From Ambrosia x helenae (Eukaryota; Streptophyta; Magnoliopsida; Asterales; Asteraceae): a stretch of DNA of 64,000 nt. A program made the position numbers and the translations under genes. Numbering within the stretch: the first letter of the stretch is position 1; each line of letters starts with the position of its first letter. The stretch spans positions 138,558,444 to 138,622,443 of the forward strand of contig CM061228.1 of the NCBI GenBank assembly GCA_030844895.1, written 5' to 3'. Below the pieces are notes generated by a model that was not told where the DNA came from, did no database searches, and saw only the letters and a list, made by a program, of their open reading frames with translations. Positions 1 to 10,329 of the stretch are shown piece after piece.

Positions 1-415
1 TCAAGGTATTGATTTAGACAATTCTGATGAAAATGACAAAGAAGTATTTGATGGCACTTCAGATGGGAGAAGATGGTGGAAACTCATCCTCATTAAAAGA
101 TGTAATATTAAAACATTAAGATTTCAGTGATTTAGAAGGTGTATGACTAAATTGATCTCATGATTCAAGTAGTTCACACTTGAGCTTTTATTTTTCAACT
201 TTTATGTTTATTAATACTGATTTTTCCTATCGTATATTACTTTATGTTATCAAATGTTTTTTGAAATACTTTACATTTAAATGTTAAAATCTTTTTAGTT
301 ACTAAACATGTATAACACTTTTGACGTATATCCACCGCAATATACTATACGAATTTGAAATAAGTAACGCAATGAAAAGTGCCACTCCCGCCGCATCGCG
401 CGGGTTTCCTACTAG
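1..415 (+). mobile_element. Helitron 3' end (5' part outside window)
   Basis: Positions about 386-402 form a GC-rich hairpin (CCCGCCGCATCGCGCGGG) followed by a short spacer and CTAG at 412-415, then host T at 416. This is the classic Helitron 3' terminus. The first 130 bases are open in one frame (acidic, DNSDEND-like, stop at about 128) and may be the tail of a captured exon; I do not recognise it. The 5' end lies before the window. Confidence 0.65.
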
Positions 416-1037
416 TATATATATATATAGGAGAATTCTAAATAGAAAACCACATTGAGTTTAGGAAACCAAGGAAACCTCATTGTGTGGCTATCTATGC
501 TTCCACGTCTACAAAGTTGGTTATGTCTATAAGGACAATATAGTCATTTGCATCCTTACATATTCCTGACAAACTTTACTAACCAACCCTCTTAAAGATC
601 CCATCTCTCTATCTCTCTCAAACTACTCTCCTACCTCATCTTTCTCTGGTGTCTCACCCTCATCTCTCTCTCTCTCTCTACACACACAAAGCAAGAGTTG
701 CCTCATCCTTTCTTTAGTGTCTCACCCTCATCTTTCTCTATCCCTCTCCACGCACAGGGGAACAAGATCCAGCAACAAGATAACTCCCTTCAAAACTGAT
801 ATCTCGAGATGAGGTTCCAGATTCGGCAACAAGATGGTGACCAAAGCATCTCGAGATGGGGTTCCAGATCTCGGTTTACACTGATAACTTCCTTCAAAAT
901 TTGCAGGTTCATCGGATGGGGCGACAAGAACAAGATCCGGCAACCAAGTTCGAGATGGGGGTTTTATTTGTGGGTTTTTTTTGTGTATTTTACATTTTGA
1001 TAAATACAAGATCTGGTCAAGAGCAGATCCAACAAGA
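416..1037. other. Gene-free stretch with CT-rich tract
   Basis: No convincing gene. Positions 601-750 are pyrimidine-rich (CTCTCT and CACACA runs). A phrase like GAGATGRGGTTCCAGAT recurs near 807-825 and 852-868, suggesting a short local duplication. The small open frames overlap on both strands and have no recognisable domain. Confidence 0.4.
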
Positions 1038-1040
1038 GAT

Positions 1041-1189
1041 TATATGTTTTGATAATAGATTTCATTTCAAGAAAAGTAATGTACAATTTTTTATGCACTT
1101 GGTACAACAACCCAAAGCATGAAAAAGTCCAAAAGCATATATGTTTTGATAATAGATTTCATCTCAAGAAAAGCAATGTACAATTTTTT
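1041..1189. repeat. 52-bp direct duplication
   Basis: The segment 1041-1092 is repeated at 1138-1189 with few mismatches; both read TATATGTTTTGATAATAGAT then a CAAGAAAAG core and end in a T-run. The 45-bp spacer is unrelated. It looks like a local duplication at the edge of the AT-rich tandem array that follows. Confidence 0.7.
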
Positions 1190-1337
1190 CCTTTAATGTT
1201 ATGGGTGACAGTTTTACATAGTTTGTTTTGATCTTTATTTTGTTTTATTTTATTTGGGCTTTGATACATTTAACAATTCTTTTGATCTAGTATCCTTGTT
1301 ATTTTTTTTTTTGTATAACAAAGTGTGTTTTCAACTA

Positions 1338-1792
1338 AAAATATATGTATTTTGTTTGTTTGGATTTATAATTCTTTATTAGTGAGATGTTTGTAAAGAC
1401 ATATGTTTTTTGTTGGGTTATAATTTATTATATAGATAAGTTTTGTGAAATATATGTTTTTATTGTAAAAACAAATGTTTTTTTTGTTGTTTGGATTTAT
1501 AATTTGATTTTTTTAGTGAGATAAGTTTTGTTAAACCATATGTTTTTATTGTTGGGTTATAATTTTTTGGTGAGATAAGTTGTGGAAACATATGTTTTTT
1601 CGTTGGGCTATAATTTATTACTATATGTTTTTGTGAGATAAATTGTGAAAACATATGTTTTGTTGTTGAGCTATAATTTATTATATGTTTTTAGTGAGTT
1701 TAGGTTGCAAAAACATATGTTTTGTTGTTGGGTTATATTTTATTACATGTTTTTGTGAGATAAGTTATGAAAACATATGTTTTTGTTGTTGG
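1338..1792. repeat. Degenerate AT-rich minisatellite
   Basis: About eight imperfect units of roughly 50-75 bp. Each unit carries a GTTGGGYTATAATTTATTA block, a GTGAGATAAGTT block and an ACATATGTTTTT block. The last four units (about 1560-1792) are the most alike. No coding signal. Such arrays commonly sit inside non-autonomous elements. Confidence 0.7.
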
Positions 1793-1796
1793 TGAG

Positions 1797-2175
1797 TCAA
1801 CGTTTGAAGAATGTGCTACTTAAATTCTGGTAACTTACTTAAAAATATTTATAAGAAATGTTTGTTTTTTGTTTGTTTGTTATTAAAATTTGAATTTAGA
1901 GAAAAACATTCTCACTTTATATTAATAAAATAATATACATATGCACAACTTTTAAGAAAGAAAGATGAGAGATGAATTAAGAGAGTGTTTGTCAGGAAGA
2001 GAGAGAGTTTACAAATTCTTGGACCATTTTACCCCTTTTTGTACTACATATATCCTAACTTTTGATCTAAAATCTAGAATTGATCTTGACCATAGATCAC
2101 ATGTAATGGATGGTTATGATTGGGGTTTCGTGGGTTTTCTCAAGTGGGGAGGGTTTTCAAATTATCCTTCCCCTA
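1797..2175. other. Unassigned sequence before beta-amylase copy A
   Basis: No gene or element recognised. The sequence shared with the second beta-amylase copy starts at about 2176, inside what is an intron in copy B. This stretch is therefore foreign DNA joined at the duplication breakpoint, and the first coding exon seen in copy B is missing here. Confidence 0.4.
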
Positions 2176-2248
2176 TATATATATATTGGCTTTTACTACT
2201 AAAAGTATATGCACTTGTAGTAGTCATTTTTTTTTATTTCAATTTCAG

Positions 2249-4682
2249 TTGGGGATCATCAACATGGAATGTGAGTTGCTGATTAATCCTGATGATCTCA
2301 TGAATCAACTAAGGACACTCGAGTCAGTTAAAGTTGATGGTGTAGCGGTTAATATTTGTTGGGGAATCGTTGAGGCCAACAAGCCTCGACACTACAATTG
2401 GGAAGGTTACAAGCAACTCTTTCGGATGGTGCGTGAGTCGGGTTTCAAGATACAGGTTTGTTTTCCATACAATTGTATTCATTGTTTTTATCAAGCCAAA
2501 GAAGGATAAACTAATTCTATGATTTGAATTCAGGTTTTATTATCGTTTCATGAATGTGAAGGTGATGATGCTCACATTCCGTTACCTAAATGGATTAAAG
2601 AGATTGGCCAAGAAAATCCCGATATCTATTTTACTGACAGAGAAGGAAAGCGAAACCTTGAAACCCTTACTTGGGAAATTGATGAGGAGCCTGTTTTGGA
2701 AGGCCGCACTGCTATTGAGGTATTAGATTTTGCTAATCACAAACGGTGTTTCAGAGTGATATTTTAAAAAATAAATGATTAGAAGTTGATAAATGTTGTT
2801 GTATTTATGCATAATATTTGCAGGTGTACTCTGAGTTTATGAGAAGCTTTCGGGTTGAATTTGATGAATTCTTCAAGGATGGGAGCATCGTCGAGGTTGA
2901 AATTGGTTTAGGTGCTTGCGGAGAATTGCGTTACCCGTCTCACCCTGCAAAACATGGTTGGGAATATCCTGGTATTGGTGAATTCCAGGTACTTGCGTAA
3001 ACAAATCAATTTAAAATCACTAGATAACATGGTATACTATTGACATGGTTATGTATAGCAACTAGAGACAGAATTGTTGACTCAATTGCTTCTATGAATT
3101 GTTCAATCAGGGTTGCGTTTAAGTGCCCACTTCTCCAATATATTGACATGCAATAATACCTACAGCTTCTCCCAATTCGACCAGGTCGTCATCTCTAATG
3201 GGTCAAACATGTGAAGTATAAAATGGTAGTGTTGAAACGAAAATTGTATTTTCGAAAATGTTCCTAAATGTTTTTACTCAGAAAAGAAGATAAATTTTAT
3301 AATCAAGTATTTTCTAAAAATATTCAGTTCAGACTAATTGTTTGTTTCTTAAAAATAGACTAAAAGTCTGTTGGGTCAAACCTATCTGAACCAGCACCAA
3401 ATTATTACCAGTTTTAACCCATTACCTGGTTTGCTACCTGTGACTAAAATAATCAAGAAAGCATGTTTTACCTTGCAGTGCTATGATAAATACCTAAGAA
3501 AGTCTCTTGAGAAAGCTGCAGAAGCAAGTGGACATGACTCAAGTTGGGGTATACCACCTGATAACGCAGGCTCTTATAATTCCAAACCTCAGGATACTAA
3601 ATTCTTTTGTGACGGTGGTGACTACAATCGTCCGCATGGTAGTTTTTTTTAAACTGGTACTCCCAGTGTCTCATTGATCATGGTGACAGGGTACTAGCCA
3701 TGGCCAATTTGGCCCTTGAAGGTGCTGCCCTTGCTGCGAAGGTAAGCCAGTTATTCAACATTGGTCAATTGTAACCAACTGATTCCTAAATTTTTTCATG
3801 GATGATCAGTTATCAGGTATGCATTGGTGGGACGAAACTGTCAGCCATGTTGTTGAACGGACAGCTGGATTCTGTGATGGCTATGATCCAATTGCTTCAA
3901 TGTTGAAGAAGCGAGAAACTGCTTTAAACTTTACATGTGTTAAACCAGAAGGGTTTGTTTGGCAGGTAGTTAGTTATTTTCAAACTGATGGAAAATTTCA
4001 GGTTATATTCTCTTTTTAGTATATGATGATTTGTATTCGTCTTTAGGTACTGACGGCTGCATGGAGTTCTTGTGTAATAGTTGCAAGTGAAAATGCACTT
4101 CCATGCTATGATAGGCTAGGATACAGGAAGATATTAGAAGTTGCAAAACCAAGAAATGAGCCATATGGTAGATGTATATCGTCTTTTACCTACCGTGACC
4201 TCAATCAAACTCTCCTTGAACAACACAATTTAAGAGAATTTGCACTCTTTGTCAAGAAAATGCATGGTACCCTCTCTTCATCAATCTCCATTTGATATAT
4301 CTCGAGTGTACGTGTAGTCGTGCATATTCAAATAATCTTTAAGTTCAAATAAAATGTTTTTATAAAGGCATTTGCTTTACGGTATAACACACATGCACAC
4401 CAGGAAAATATGGGAAAATGGAGGACTTCCTCTTCTCTAGCTAACTATTTAATATGTTTGACAGGAACCATGAATAAAACTGAAGATGTTATAAAGAATG
4501 ATAACGATCAGTTGAACTATGTGGCGCAACCTAATGAAATACTAGACCAAAAGGTAAAACTCCTAAGAAACAAGACCATTGACCAAGTGAAAGTCAAATG
4601 GGATCACCGGAAGGGATCAGACATCACTTGGGAATCCAAAAAGGAGATGAGGCGACTCTATCCACACCTATTTGGTATGTAA
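2249..4682 (+). pseudogene. Beta-amylase (GH14) pseudogene A, 3' exon gypsy-derived
   Basis: Beta-amylases release maltose from starch. Exons by splice sites and homology: 2249-2455, 2534-2719, 2824-2988, 3479-3741, 3810-3965, 4047-4266, and a chimeric last exon 4465-4682. Family signatures are clear: CGELRYPSHPAKHGW with the catalytic acid Glu, DNAGSYNSKP, FFCDGGDY, ASENALPCYDR. Damage: the first exon seen in copy B is absent. Exon 4 has 8 T instead of 9 near 3642, a -1 frameshift. The usual VDxWWG is VNICWG. The flexible loop (FHxCGGNVGD) is shortened to FHECEGDD. After NFTCV about 15 residues, including the second catalytic Glu, are missing. The exon order resembles the BAM2/BAM7/BAM8 subgroup. 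Inactive as an amylase; transcription unknown. Confidence 0.85.
4465..4682 (+). pseudogene. Ty3/gypsy polyprotein C-terminal (chromodomain-like) tail, copy A
   Basis: The frame reads EILDQKVKLLRNKTIDQVKV, then KWDHRKGSDITWE and MRRLYPHLF, which is the C-terminal end of Ty3/gypsy polyproteins just before the 3' LTR. It is preceded by a good acceptor (TTTGACAG) in the phase required by the donor after beta-amylase exon 6 (ATGCATG/GTACC). Splicing would therefore join amylase and chromodomain in frame. The rest of gag-pol is absent. Compared with copy B it has 27 extra bases after the ATG. Confidence 0.8.
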
Positions 4683-4930
4683 TTTCGGTTTCGCGGACGA
4701 AACCCTCTTTAAGGGGGGGGGGGTGGAGTTGTAACACCCCAAATCTCGTAAATGCGCTTACTATTAAAACACAAGTAATTCAGGGCTTAGCGAATAAATT
4801 AAATAAAACACGTTAGTTAACCCGTAAATAATTTCATTAGTCCCGTTAATTACAAACACATGTGGGAACCTTACAAGAACTTAGTAAAGATTAAATACTT
4901 GCACTAAATCAATGAAAAAGTGAGTGTGAT

Positions 4931-5789
4931 TGATGCAAGGATATCTACAAGTCTATTGAAGATTATCTTTTAAGATTTATTTGAATTTTAATTATTTCCT
5001 AATCTTTTTTATTTTGTTTCCTATTTAATAATTCTTGTGGTTTTACTATAAACTAGTTTATACCCCGGGAGCGTCCCGGGTTAAGAAATTTAAGTAAAGT
5101 GAATAAAATTAGAAGTATCTAAACTATGAAAATGGCATCTCCCAATATATGATTAATGAATATTATTATTATTATTGTTATTATTATTATTATTATTATT
5201 ATTAAACAAATCTCTGCTATAAATTATCATATTCTAATATAAAAAAAGGGTAATTGGGTCGGGTATCACCTAATCTCAGGCCCGACCCAAACCCACAATT
5301 TTTTTTAAACTAATTCCAAACCTGACACAATACCTGTCGGGTTACAAAAAAATAGTTGTTTTTTTTCTCCATTTTTTATATAGCACTATGGTACCCGTTG
5401 GAAAGATAATAAAACGCTCGTTAATTTGGTGTAATTTTTTTCTTTAAAAAATCTCGTATATAAAAGATATTAACGTTTAAAAGTTATGGGAGAAAACATT
5501 AGAGATAAAAATCTAATTTTGTTTTTAAATTTTAAATTATTATTTTCCTAAAATAAAGGTCTTTCCACATTGGATGACACATGGCACACTCAATGAAGAG
5601 AATACCCTCTTTGAGTGACATGTCATTAAAATGGCTTTGGTTTATTATAGGTATAGATAGGGGATTTAGGGTCAATTGTTATTCAGTTTTTGAGTTTTGA
5701 TTATTATAAAGAACCTTTTAAGGTTTTGTTAAGCTTTTGAATCCTTTGAGTATTTTGAGCCATTTGATTGCATGTGCGAAACTGCATCA
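4931..5789 (+). repeat. 5' LTR (contains Helitron)
   Basis: Identical by eye to the 3' LTR once bases 5053-5657 are removed: 859 - 605 = 254 bp. The Helitron sits in the sequence that forms the TATA box in the 3' LTR, so this copy's promoter is split between TATAAA and TAGGGG. Confidence 0.9.
5053..5657 (-). mobile_element. 605-bp Helitron in the 5' LTR
   Basis: On the minus strand it starts TC (TCTATACC) and ends CTAG after a hairpin CCCGGGACGCTCCCGGG, inserted exactly between host A (5052) and T (5658). The 3' LTR supplies the empty site TACTATAAATAGGGG, so both borders are known to the base. No ORF; non-autonomous. The core near 5370-5480 (TATAGCACTATGGTACCCGT) recurs in the cluster at 11.0-12.8 kb. 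Confidence 0.92.
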
Positions 5790-5791
5790 GT

Positions 5792-5803
5792 TGGTATCAG
5801 AGC
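5792..5803 (+). promoter_or_regulatory. Primer-binding site, initiator tRNA-Met
   Basis: TGGTATCAGAGC lies two bases after the 5' LTR and is complementary to the 3' end of plant initiator tRNA-Met, the usual minus-strand primer of plant LTR elements. It fixes the element's + orientation. Confidence 0.85.
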
Positions 5804-5817
5804 TCTAGGTTTATCAA

Positions 5818-7002
5818 ATGGCTCTACGAGAAGACGAGTGTTTTCTTGTTCGAAGATTCGCCGACCGAGGCATCGGCAAGAACATTGGTGATTCACGTGT
5901 TCGTGGAGATCGATTCAACCGTGACCGTAGATCCGCCGGACGAGGCAACGAGATCGGAAACCGCGATCCACGAGATGTTATCAAGATCAAAAGACTCCGA
6001 CAACGAGTCCGAGATCTTGAACGGGATCTTAAGATTAAGCGGCTCCGGCAACGGATCCGATATCTTGAGTCCCAACGGGATATGCGCAATGTAGAAACCA
6101 AGTCGGCTACCCTTGTCTGGGACGAAGGTGAAGATGAGGAGGAGAATCCGTTTCGCCATCCCAACCCTCGGTTCTCTGAACCAATCTACCAAAAATATAT
6201 ATCGGAAGACGAACCGAGATATGATGAAGACGGGATTATACCGGATGAAGATGAATGTTCGTTTGTGCATGCCGTTCTTAGCGGGAATACTATTTCCGAG
6301 GACATGCCCATGAAAGACACTGTTGGTAATAATCATGAGTATGCGGAATCAGGTATGTATAATTATTTGCATAAAAATATGGTTGTCACCGGTGGTTCTA
6401 TGGTGGCCGTTGGTTGTGAGAAGGTGGTCAAAGGTGGTGACGCGTTGCTCTTGGATGACACAAGAATCTCGGCAGTTAATTTGGAAAGTTGGAATATTGT
6501 CGATTGCATACCGTTATCTCAGCCTAAGAAGTTGGAAAGTCAAATTGGAATTGATTTTAAAATTGATGAAAAGGTCTCCGTTTCCATAAATAAAGAGATT
6601 ATGCATGATATGTATGTTCTCCATGATATGGTTCATGATATGGTTGAATGCCTGAAGGTAAAAATTACACGTGTGCAATCTATTGGGGAATTATATAGCC
6701 TAAGATCTTATCCAAACAATGCTAATGGGTTGGTGGTTAATTTGACTAAGCCCAAAAAGAAATTAATGGTTGTGAAGCAACACAATAACGTGGATAAAGA
6801 AAAAACTAACGGTGGTACATGTTTAGGACCGGGCAAGACAACACGTGAAGTTAAGTTGCTTAGGCGGATCATAATGATAAAAGATCGGAATTGGGTTGAT
6901 GTTCCTTTTGATCCGGGTGGCTTTGGCCCGAAGGCAAAACTCGAGGACGAGTTTTTTTTGAAGACGGAGAGTATGATGCAAGGATATCTACAAGTCTATT
7001 GA
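5818..7002 (+). CDS. Gag-like protein of the small LTR element (394 aa)
   Basis: Single frame from ATG at 5818, just after the PBS, to TGA at 7000-7002 inside the 3' LTR. The N-terminus is Arg-rich with two copies of a KRLRQRxRxLE heptad-like segment (about residues 58-86, likely coiled coil), then an acidic stretch ending EEENPF, a pattern seen at the N-terminus of Ty3/gypsy gag proteins. The C-terminus reads PFDPGG...LEDEFF, like the end of gypsy polyproteins. The middle has no protease, RT, RNase H or integrase motif. I infer an internally deleted gypsy derivative keeping both ends of its coding region. The frame is intact, consistent with recent activity. Function beyond gag-like is not shown. 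Confidence 0.7.
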   Translation: MALREDECFLVRRFADRGIGKNIGDSRVRGDRFNRDRRSAGRGNEIGNRDPRDVIKIKRLRQRVRDLERDLKIKRLRQRIRYLESQRDMRNVETKSATLVWDEGEDEEENPFRHPNPRFSEPIYQKYISEDEPRYDEDGIIPDEDECSFVHAVLSGNTISEDMPMKDTVGNNHEYAESGMYNYLHKNMVVTGGSMVAVGCEKVVKGGDALLLDDTRISAVNLESWNIVDCIPLSQPKKLESQIGIDFKIDEKVSVSINKEIMHDMYVLHDMVHDMVECLKVKITRVQSIGELYSLRSYPNNANGLVVNLTKPKKKLMVVKQHNNVDKEKTNGGTCLGPGKTTREVKLLRRIIMIKDRNWVDVPFDPGGFGPKAKLEDEFFLKTESMMQGYLQVY

Positions 7003-7227
7003 AGATTATCTTTTAAGATTTATTTGAATTTTAATTATTTCCTAATCTTTTTTATTTTGTTTCCTATTTAATAATTCTTGTGGTTTTACTATAAATAGGG
7101 GATTTAGGGTCAATTGTTATTCAGTTTTTGAGTTTTGATTATTATAAAGAACCTTTTAAGGTTTTGTTAAGCTTTTGAATCCTTTGAGTATTTTGAGCCA
7201 TTTGATTGCATGTGCGAAACTGCATCA
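6974..7227 (+). repeat. 3' LTR (254 bp, intact)
   Basis: TGATGCA...TGCATCA, ending one base before the GTGAT target duplication. It contains the uninterrupted TATA box TATAAATA at 7090-7097 and is the reference for the empty Helitron site. Confidence 0.9.
7090..7097 (+). promoter_or_regulatory. LTR TATA box
   Basis: TATAAATA followed by GGGG in the 3' LTR. In the 5' LTR the same site is split by the Helitron after TATAAA. Confidence 0.6.
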
Positions 7228-7291
7228 GTGATACTGATGACACACACTTCAGATCAACAGATACACTAAAAAACGCACACATAAGAGTTTC

Positions 7292-8497
7292 AGGCTCGTC
7301 TCAGACCCGGTGCAGGGTGTGCCGCCGAACCACGCACATAAGTTTAAAATAAATTTATATTATTAGTTTATGTGTATATATAAAATAAACACGGAAGTTA
7401 AATCAGAAGTCAAGATGATCTTGTGGCTATCACACGCCTGTGCGCAGGAGGTATTCAGGTTCGAATCTTTAGACAAACGTTTTGCCTTTACTCTTTTAAC
7501 TAGCAACTGTTTTGCCTCTACTTTTTTAACTAGCAGCTGTTATGTGTCTTGGGTTAATGCTGCTGGACCTCAGCCCATGCAAATGACCATTGAATCCCAA
7601 GACCAAGTCATGCTACTTTGAGGACATGCCATGCATTGGATTTATTACTGATAATTTATTGCTTTCTTTTTTAAATTGCAATGTGTTAGTCTTGCGAAAA
7701 TAAAGGGAATTATTGGGATGCCCACAACGTCCACTTTCCATTAGGGTTGCAAACGAACTGAACTTTCAGCGAACAGTTTATGAACCGTTCGGCGGGAAGT
7801 TCGTTTATGTTCGTTCGTTTAATAAATGAACGAACACGAACAAAAATTTTTTTTCGTTTAGTTAAACGAACGAACATGAACAGAGGCCGCGTTCGTTAGT
7901 TTATGTCCGTGAACGTTCGGTAACGTGTTCGTTTATGTTCGATAGTTTAATAGGGTTTATAGTTTTTATAATTTTTTATTTTCTTTTATTTACCCAAATA
8001 AATAATATATGTTAGATATATATGTTTGGATAATTTAGTTATATTTTGGGTGGATCTAGCGATGTCTTAAGAATTATATCTTATTCCAAAGTTAATATAT
8101 GTTCGTTTGTGTTTGTTTATGTTCATGAACATTTCTTTGTGATCGTTTGTGTTCATGAACACTTGTTTGTGTTCATTAATCTTCGTTTGTGTTCGTGTGC
8201 GTTCATGAACAAAATTAACAAACGAACACGAACACAAGTGTTTTCTTAACGAACGAACACGAACAAAAAATCTCGTTCGGCAAGTGTTCATGAACCGTTC
8301 GTGAACACATGATTTTCTTAACAAACGAACACGAACAAGGCCTTGTTCGTGTTCGTTCGGTTCGTTTGCAGCCCTACTTTCCATGATAATTATTATCGTT
8401 TTATATACACGTTCACATGCAAGTTTATAGTTTAAGGGCCCATTTTTTTTCTTGCGCATGACCCCTAAATCCCTAGCAGTTCTCGGGGACGGCCCTC
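7292..8497. mobile_element. MULE-like element with 9-bp target duplication
   Basis: Flanked by AAGAGTTTC at 7283-7291 and 8498-8506. Copy B holds a single AAGAGCTTC at the same point (about 32820-32828), an empty-site proof of insertion. A 9-bp duplication is typical of Mutator-like elements. The ends (AGGCTCGTCTC and GGGGACGGCCCTC) are only weakly inverted. No transposase frame. A tRNA-like remnant with B-box GGTTCGAATC lies near 7460-7470. It carries a nested hAT MITE. Confidence 0.75.
7742..8376. mobile_element. hAT-type MITE (TAGGGYTGCAAACGAAC family)
   Basis: Inverted ends TAGGGTTGCAAACGAAC and its partner ending GTTCGTTTGCAGCCCTA, flanked by the 8-bp duplication CTTTCCAT (7734-7741 and 8377-8384). 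The interior is packed with GTTCGTT/GAACGAAC repeats that can fold. A relative lies in CAS intron 1 (39389-40316). Confidence 0.88.
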
Positions 8498-10329
8498 AAG
8501 AGTTTCATCCAATTCGGCCCCAAATCCTGCTAAAAAACAAAGGTTCTTGCTAATGCATGATGGAATTTTTGCTAAATTAGTGTCCTAAACATCATAAGGT
8601 AACTCTAGAGCTCTTTTGATTCATCAAAATCCATGAATTACGAAAGATGATGATTCTAGGGCTTTTATAAAAACATGATTTCTTGTTATCTAAAGGTTTC
8701 TATATGCTAATAGACATCAAAGGGACTATAAGAAGTTATAAAAAAGTGTGTATTGACGAATCAATGTGATATAAACTAAGTTTTGTATGTGTATGTAATG
8801 GGTTTTAACCTAAATGATGAATTACACGTGTATATAAGGAATTGTTGCAATATGATATGTTAAATTATCATGTTAAAGCACTAATGGATGATTTGAACTC
8901 ATAATTAGGTCTAACTATGCAAATGGTATGGATTAGTAAACTAAAAATGTGTAGGTTCCATGTTAACAAAACTATACATACAAGGTGTTTGATAAAATGC
9001 TTGAAAGAAAACTAGCATTTGAACTTGTGGGATTGTGTAGTTGAAAATGTGTGTTTAATTCAATCAATGTAGATGGATGCGCAATGAATGAGTAACTAAA
9101 CATCTGTATATGTGAAACATGAAATAGGTGTGAAGGTGGAAAGCTCGGGAAGCAAAAGCGGTGCTAGTTTGAAGTTGAAAGGCCCGGAGTAAGGTAAGTT
9201 GTTCTACAACTTTTATTCTCGTGAATGCATAGCTAGGATTCGCATAGTTGATGCGAATTGAGAAACTTGAATGGGTGAAATATGGGATGGGTGGTAACTG
9301 GTCGGTCACAATAGTCGAACCTTGCCAAGATATTGACCGGGCATGTGAAACCTAGCTAATTGGTCCAAGAGACCACAGACACGATGGTATTGCCACAAGG
9401 GTAGCATGAGTGAAGTTCAGGCGTTCAGCCATGTGATAAACCTCCATCTCGTGGGTCATAGCTTATAATAAGGAACTAGATGCGTAAAGGTGAATCACGA
9501 GGTAGGAATTGGCAAAGATAAGTTATGTGCGCTCCTTGGTTCAATTGGATATTCGGACCAACGCATACGCATCCTATGGGAGGTTGTGAAAGCGAGGTAA
9601 GATTCTAGATATATTACAACTTGACCGAGGGGTAGGAAATGACCAAAACTATACCCTTGGAATTCGCTCAAAGTAGCCTCAATGCATCGAGCTCTTAACG
9701 GGTCAACTAAAATTCTTTGACATAGGTAGGAGGAATCGGGTTTTCGTACATGGAAATTGACCAATTTGAGTCCCACATAACAGGCAAAATAATCACAAGT
9801 GCATTTCGAACAAAAAGTGCATGTTCGAGTCACTTTAAGCCGCAAGGTCCCAGATGAGCAACCTTCAGCTGGAAGCCGTAGGCTACGGCTCCCTCAAATC
9901 TGGATCAAAACCTCTCAGCCGTAACTTACGGTTGGGCGGCCGTAAGCTACGGTAGGTTTGCCCCATTATTTTTTTTGTTTTAATTTAAGTTTTCAATGAA
10001 ACTAACGAGATTATACGAGTTTATTATTCGTGTTGGGCCTTAGGCATGATCATCTTTAAGGAATGGATGGAGATCAAGCTATAATTTTGAATAATTTTGA
10101 AGAATCAATGTCGCATCTCACCGCTTTCACAATGCCGCGATTACCCGAAGTACTTATTTCTTGTTTTCAACAATGTTATACTACGAATTATGTTTTTTAC
10201 TATCTTTGAAGTTGTAGTTAATTACGTAATTCCCACTGATATTATGTAAATGGTAATGCAAATGTTGTCTAATCACATAGTTAGTCCTAATTAAGGGTAA
10301 TTGTTATTAAATCGAGTTCGGGTCTTACA

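Larger units (their letters stand above)
4931..7227 (+). mobile_element. Small non-autonomous LTR retroelement with gag-like ORF
   Basis: Termini TGATGCA...TGCATCA, flanked by the 5-bp target duplication GTGAT (4926-4930 and 7228-7232). Two 254-bp LTRs (4931-5789 after removing a Helitron, and 6974-7227) appear identical by eye. A primer-binding site for initiator tRNA-Met follows the 5' LTR, and a purine-rich tract (GAAGACGGAGAG) precedes the 3' LTR. The internal region encodes one 394-aa frame and no protease, RT or integrase, so the element depended on another for movement. It is absent from copy B at the matching site. Confidence 0.9.
4730..10329 (+). mobile_element. Ty3/gypsy 3' LTR, copy A (interrupted)
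   Basis: Begins TGTAACACCCC right after the polyprotein tail and ends GGTCTTACA, giving TGTAA...TTACA termini. Without insertions it would be about 2.1 kb, as in copy B (32530-34688). It is split by the LTR element at 4931-7227 and the MULE-like element at 7292-8497. Near 9866-9960 it holds short palindromes (GCCGTAGGCTACGGC type) that recur in copy B. No 5' LTR or internal gag-pol is present in the window. Confidence 0.8.

Noticed and set aside
1338..1792. CRISPR-like array
   Set aside because: Units are contiguous and degenerate without unique spacers, and the window is plant nuclear DNA.
3639..3689. A 51-bp alternative intron that would skip the frameshift in exon 4
   Set aside because: Shorter than usual plant introns, and removal would not restore the reading frame in either copy.
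7421..7480. tRNA or SINE gene in the MULE-like element
   Set aside because: Only a B-box-like GGTTCGAATC and a vague A box; too little to delimit an element.
8046..8459. 130-aa minus-strand frame with NEHEQ/HERF repeats
   Set aside because: Entirely within the GAACGAAC-rich hAT MITE and its flank; repeat-encoded.
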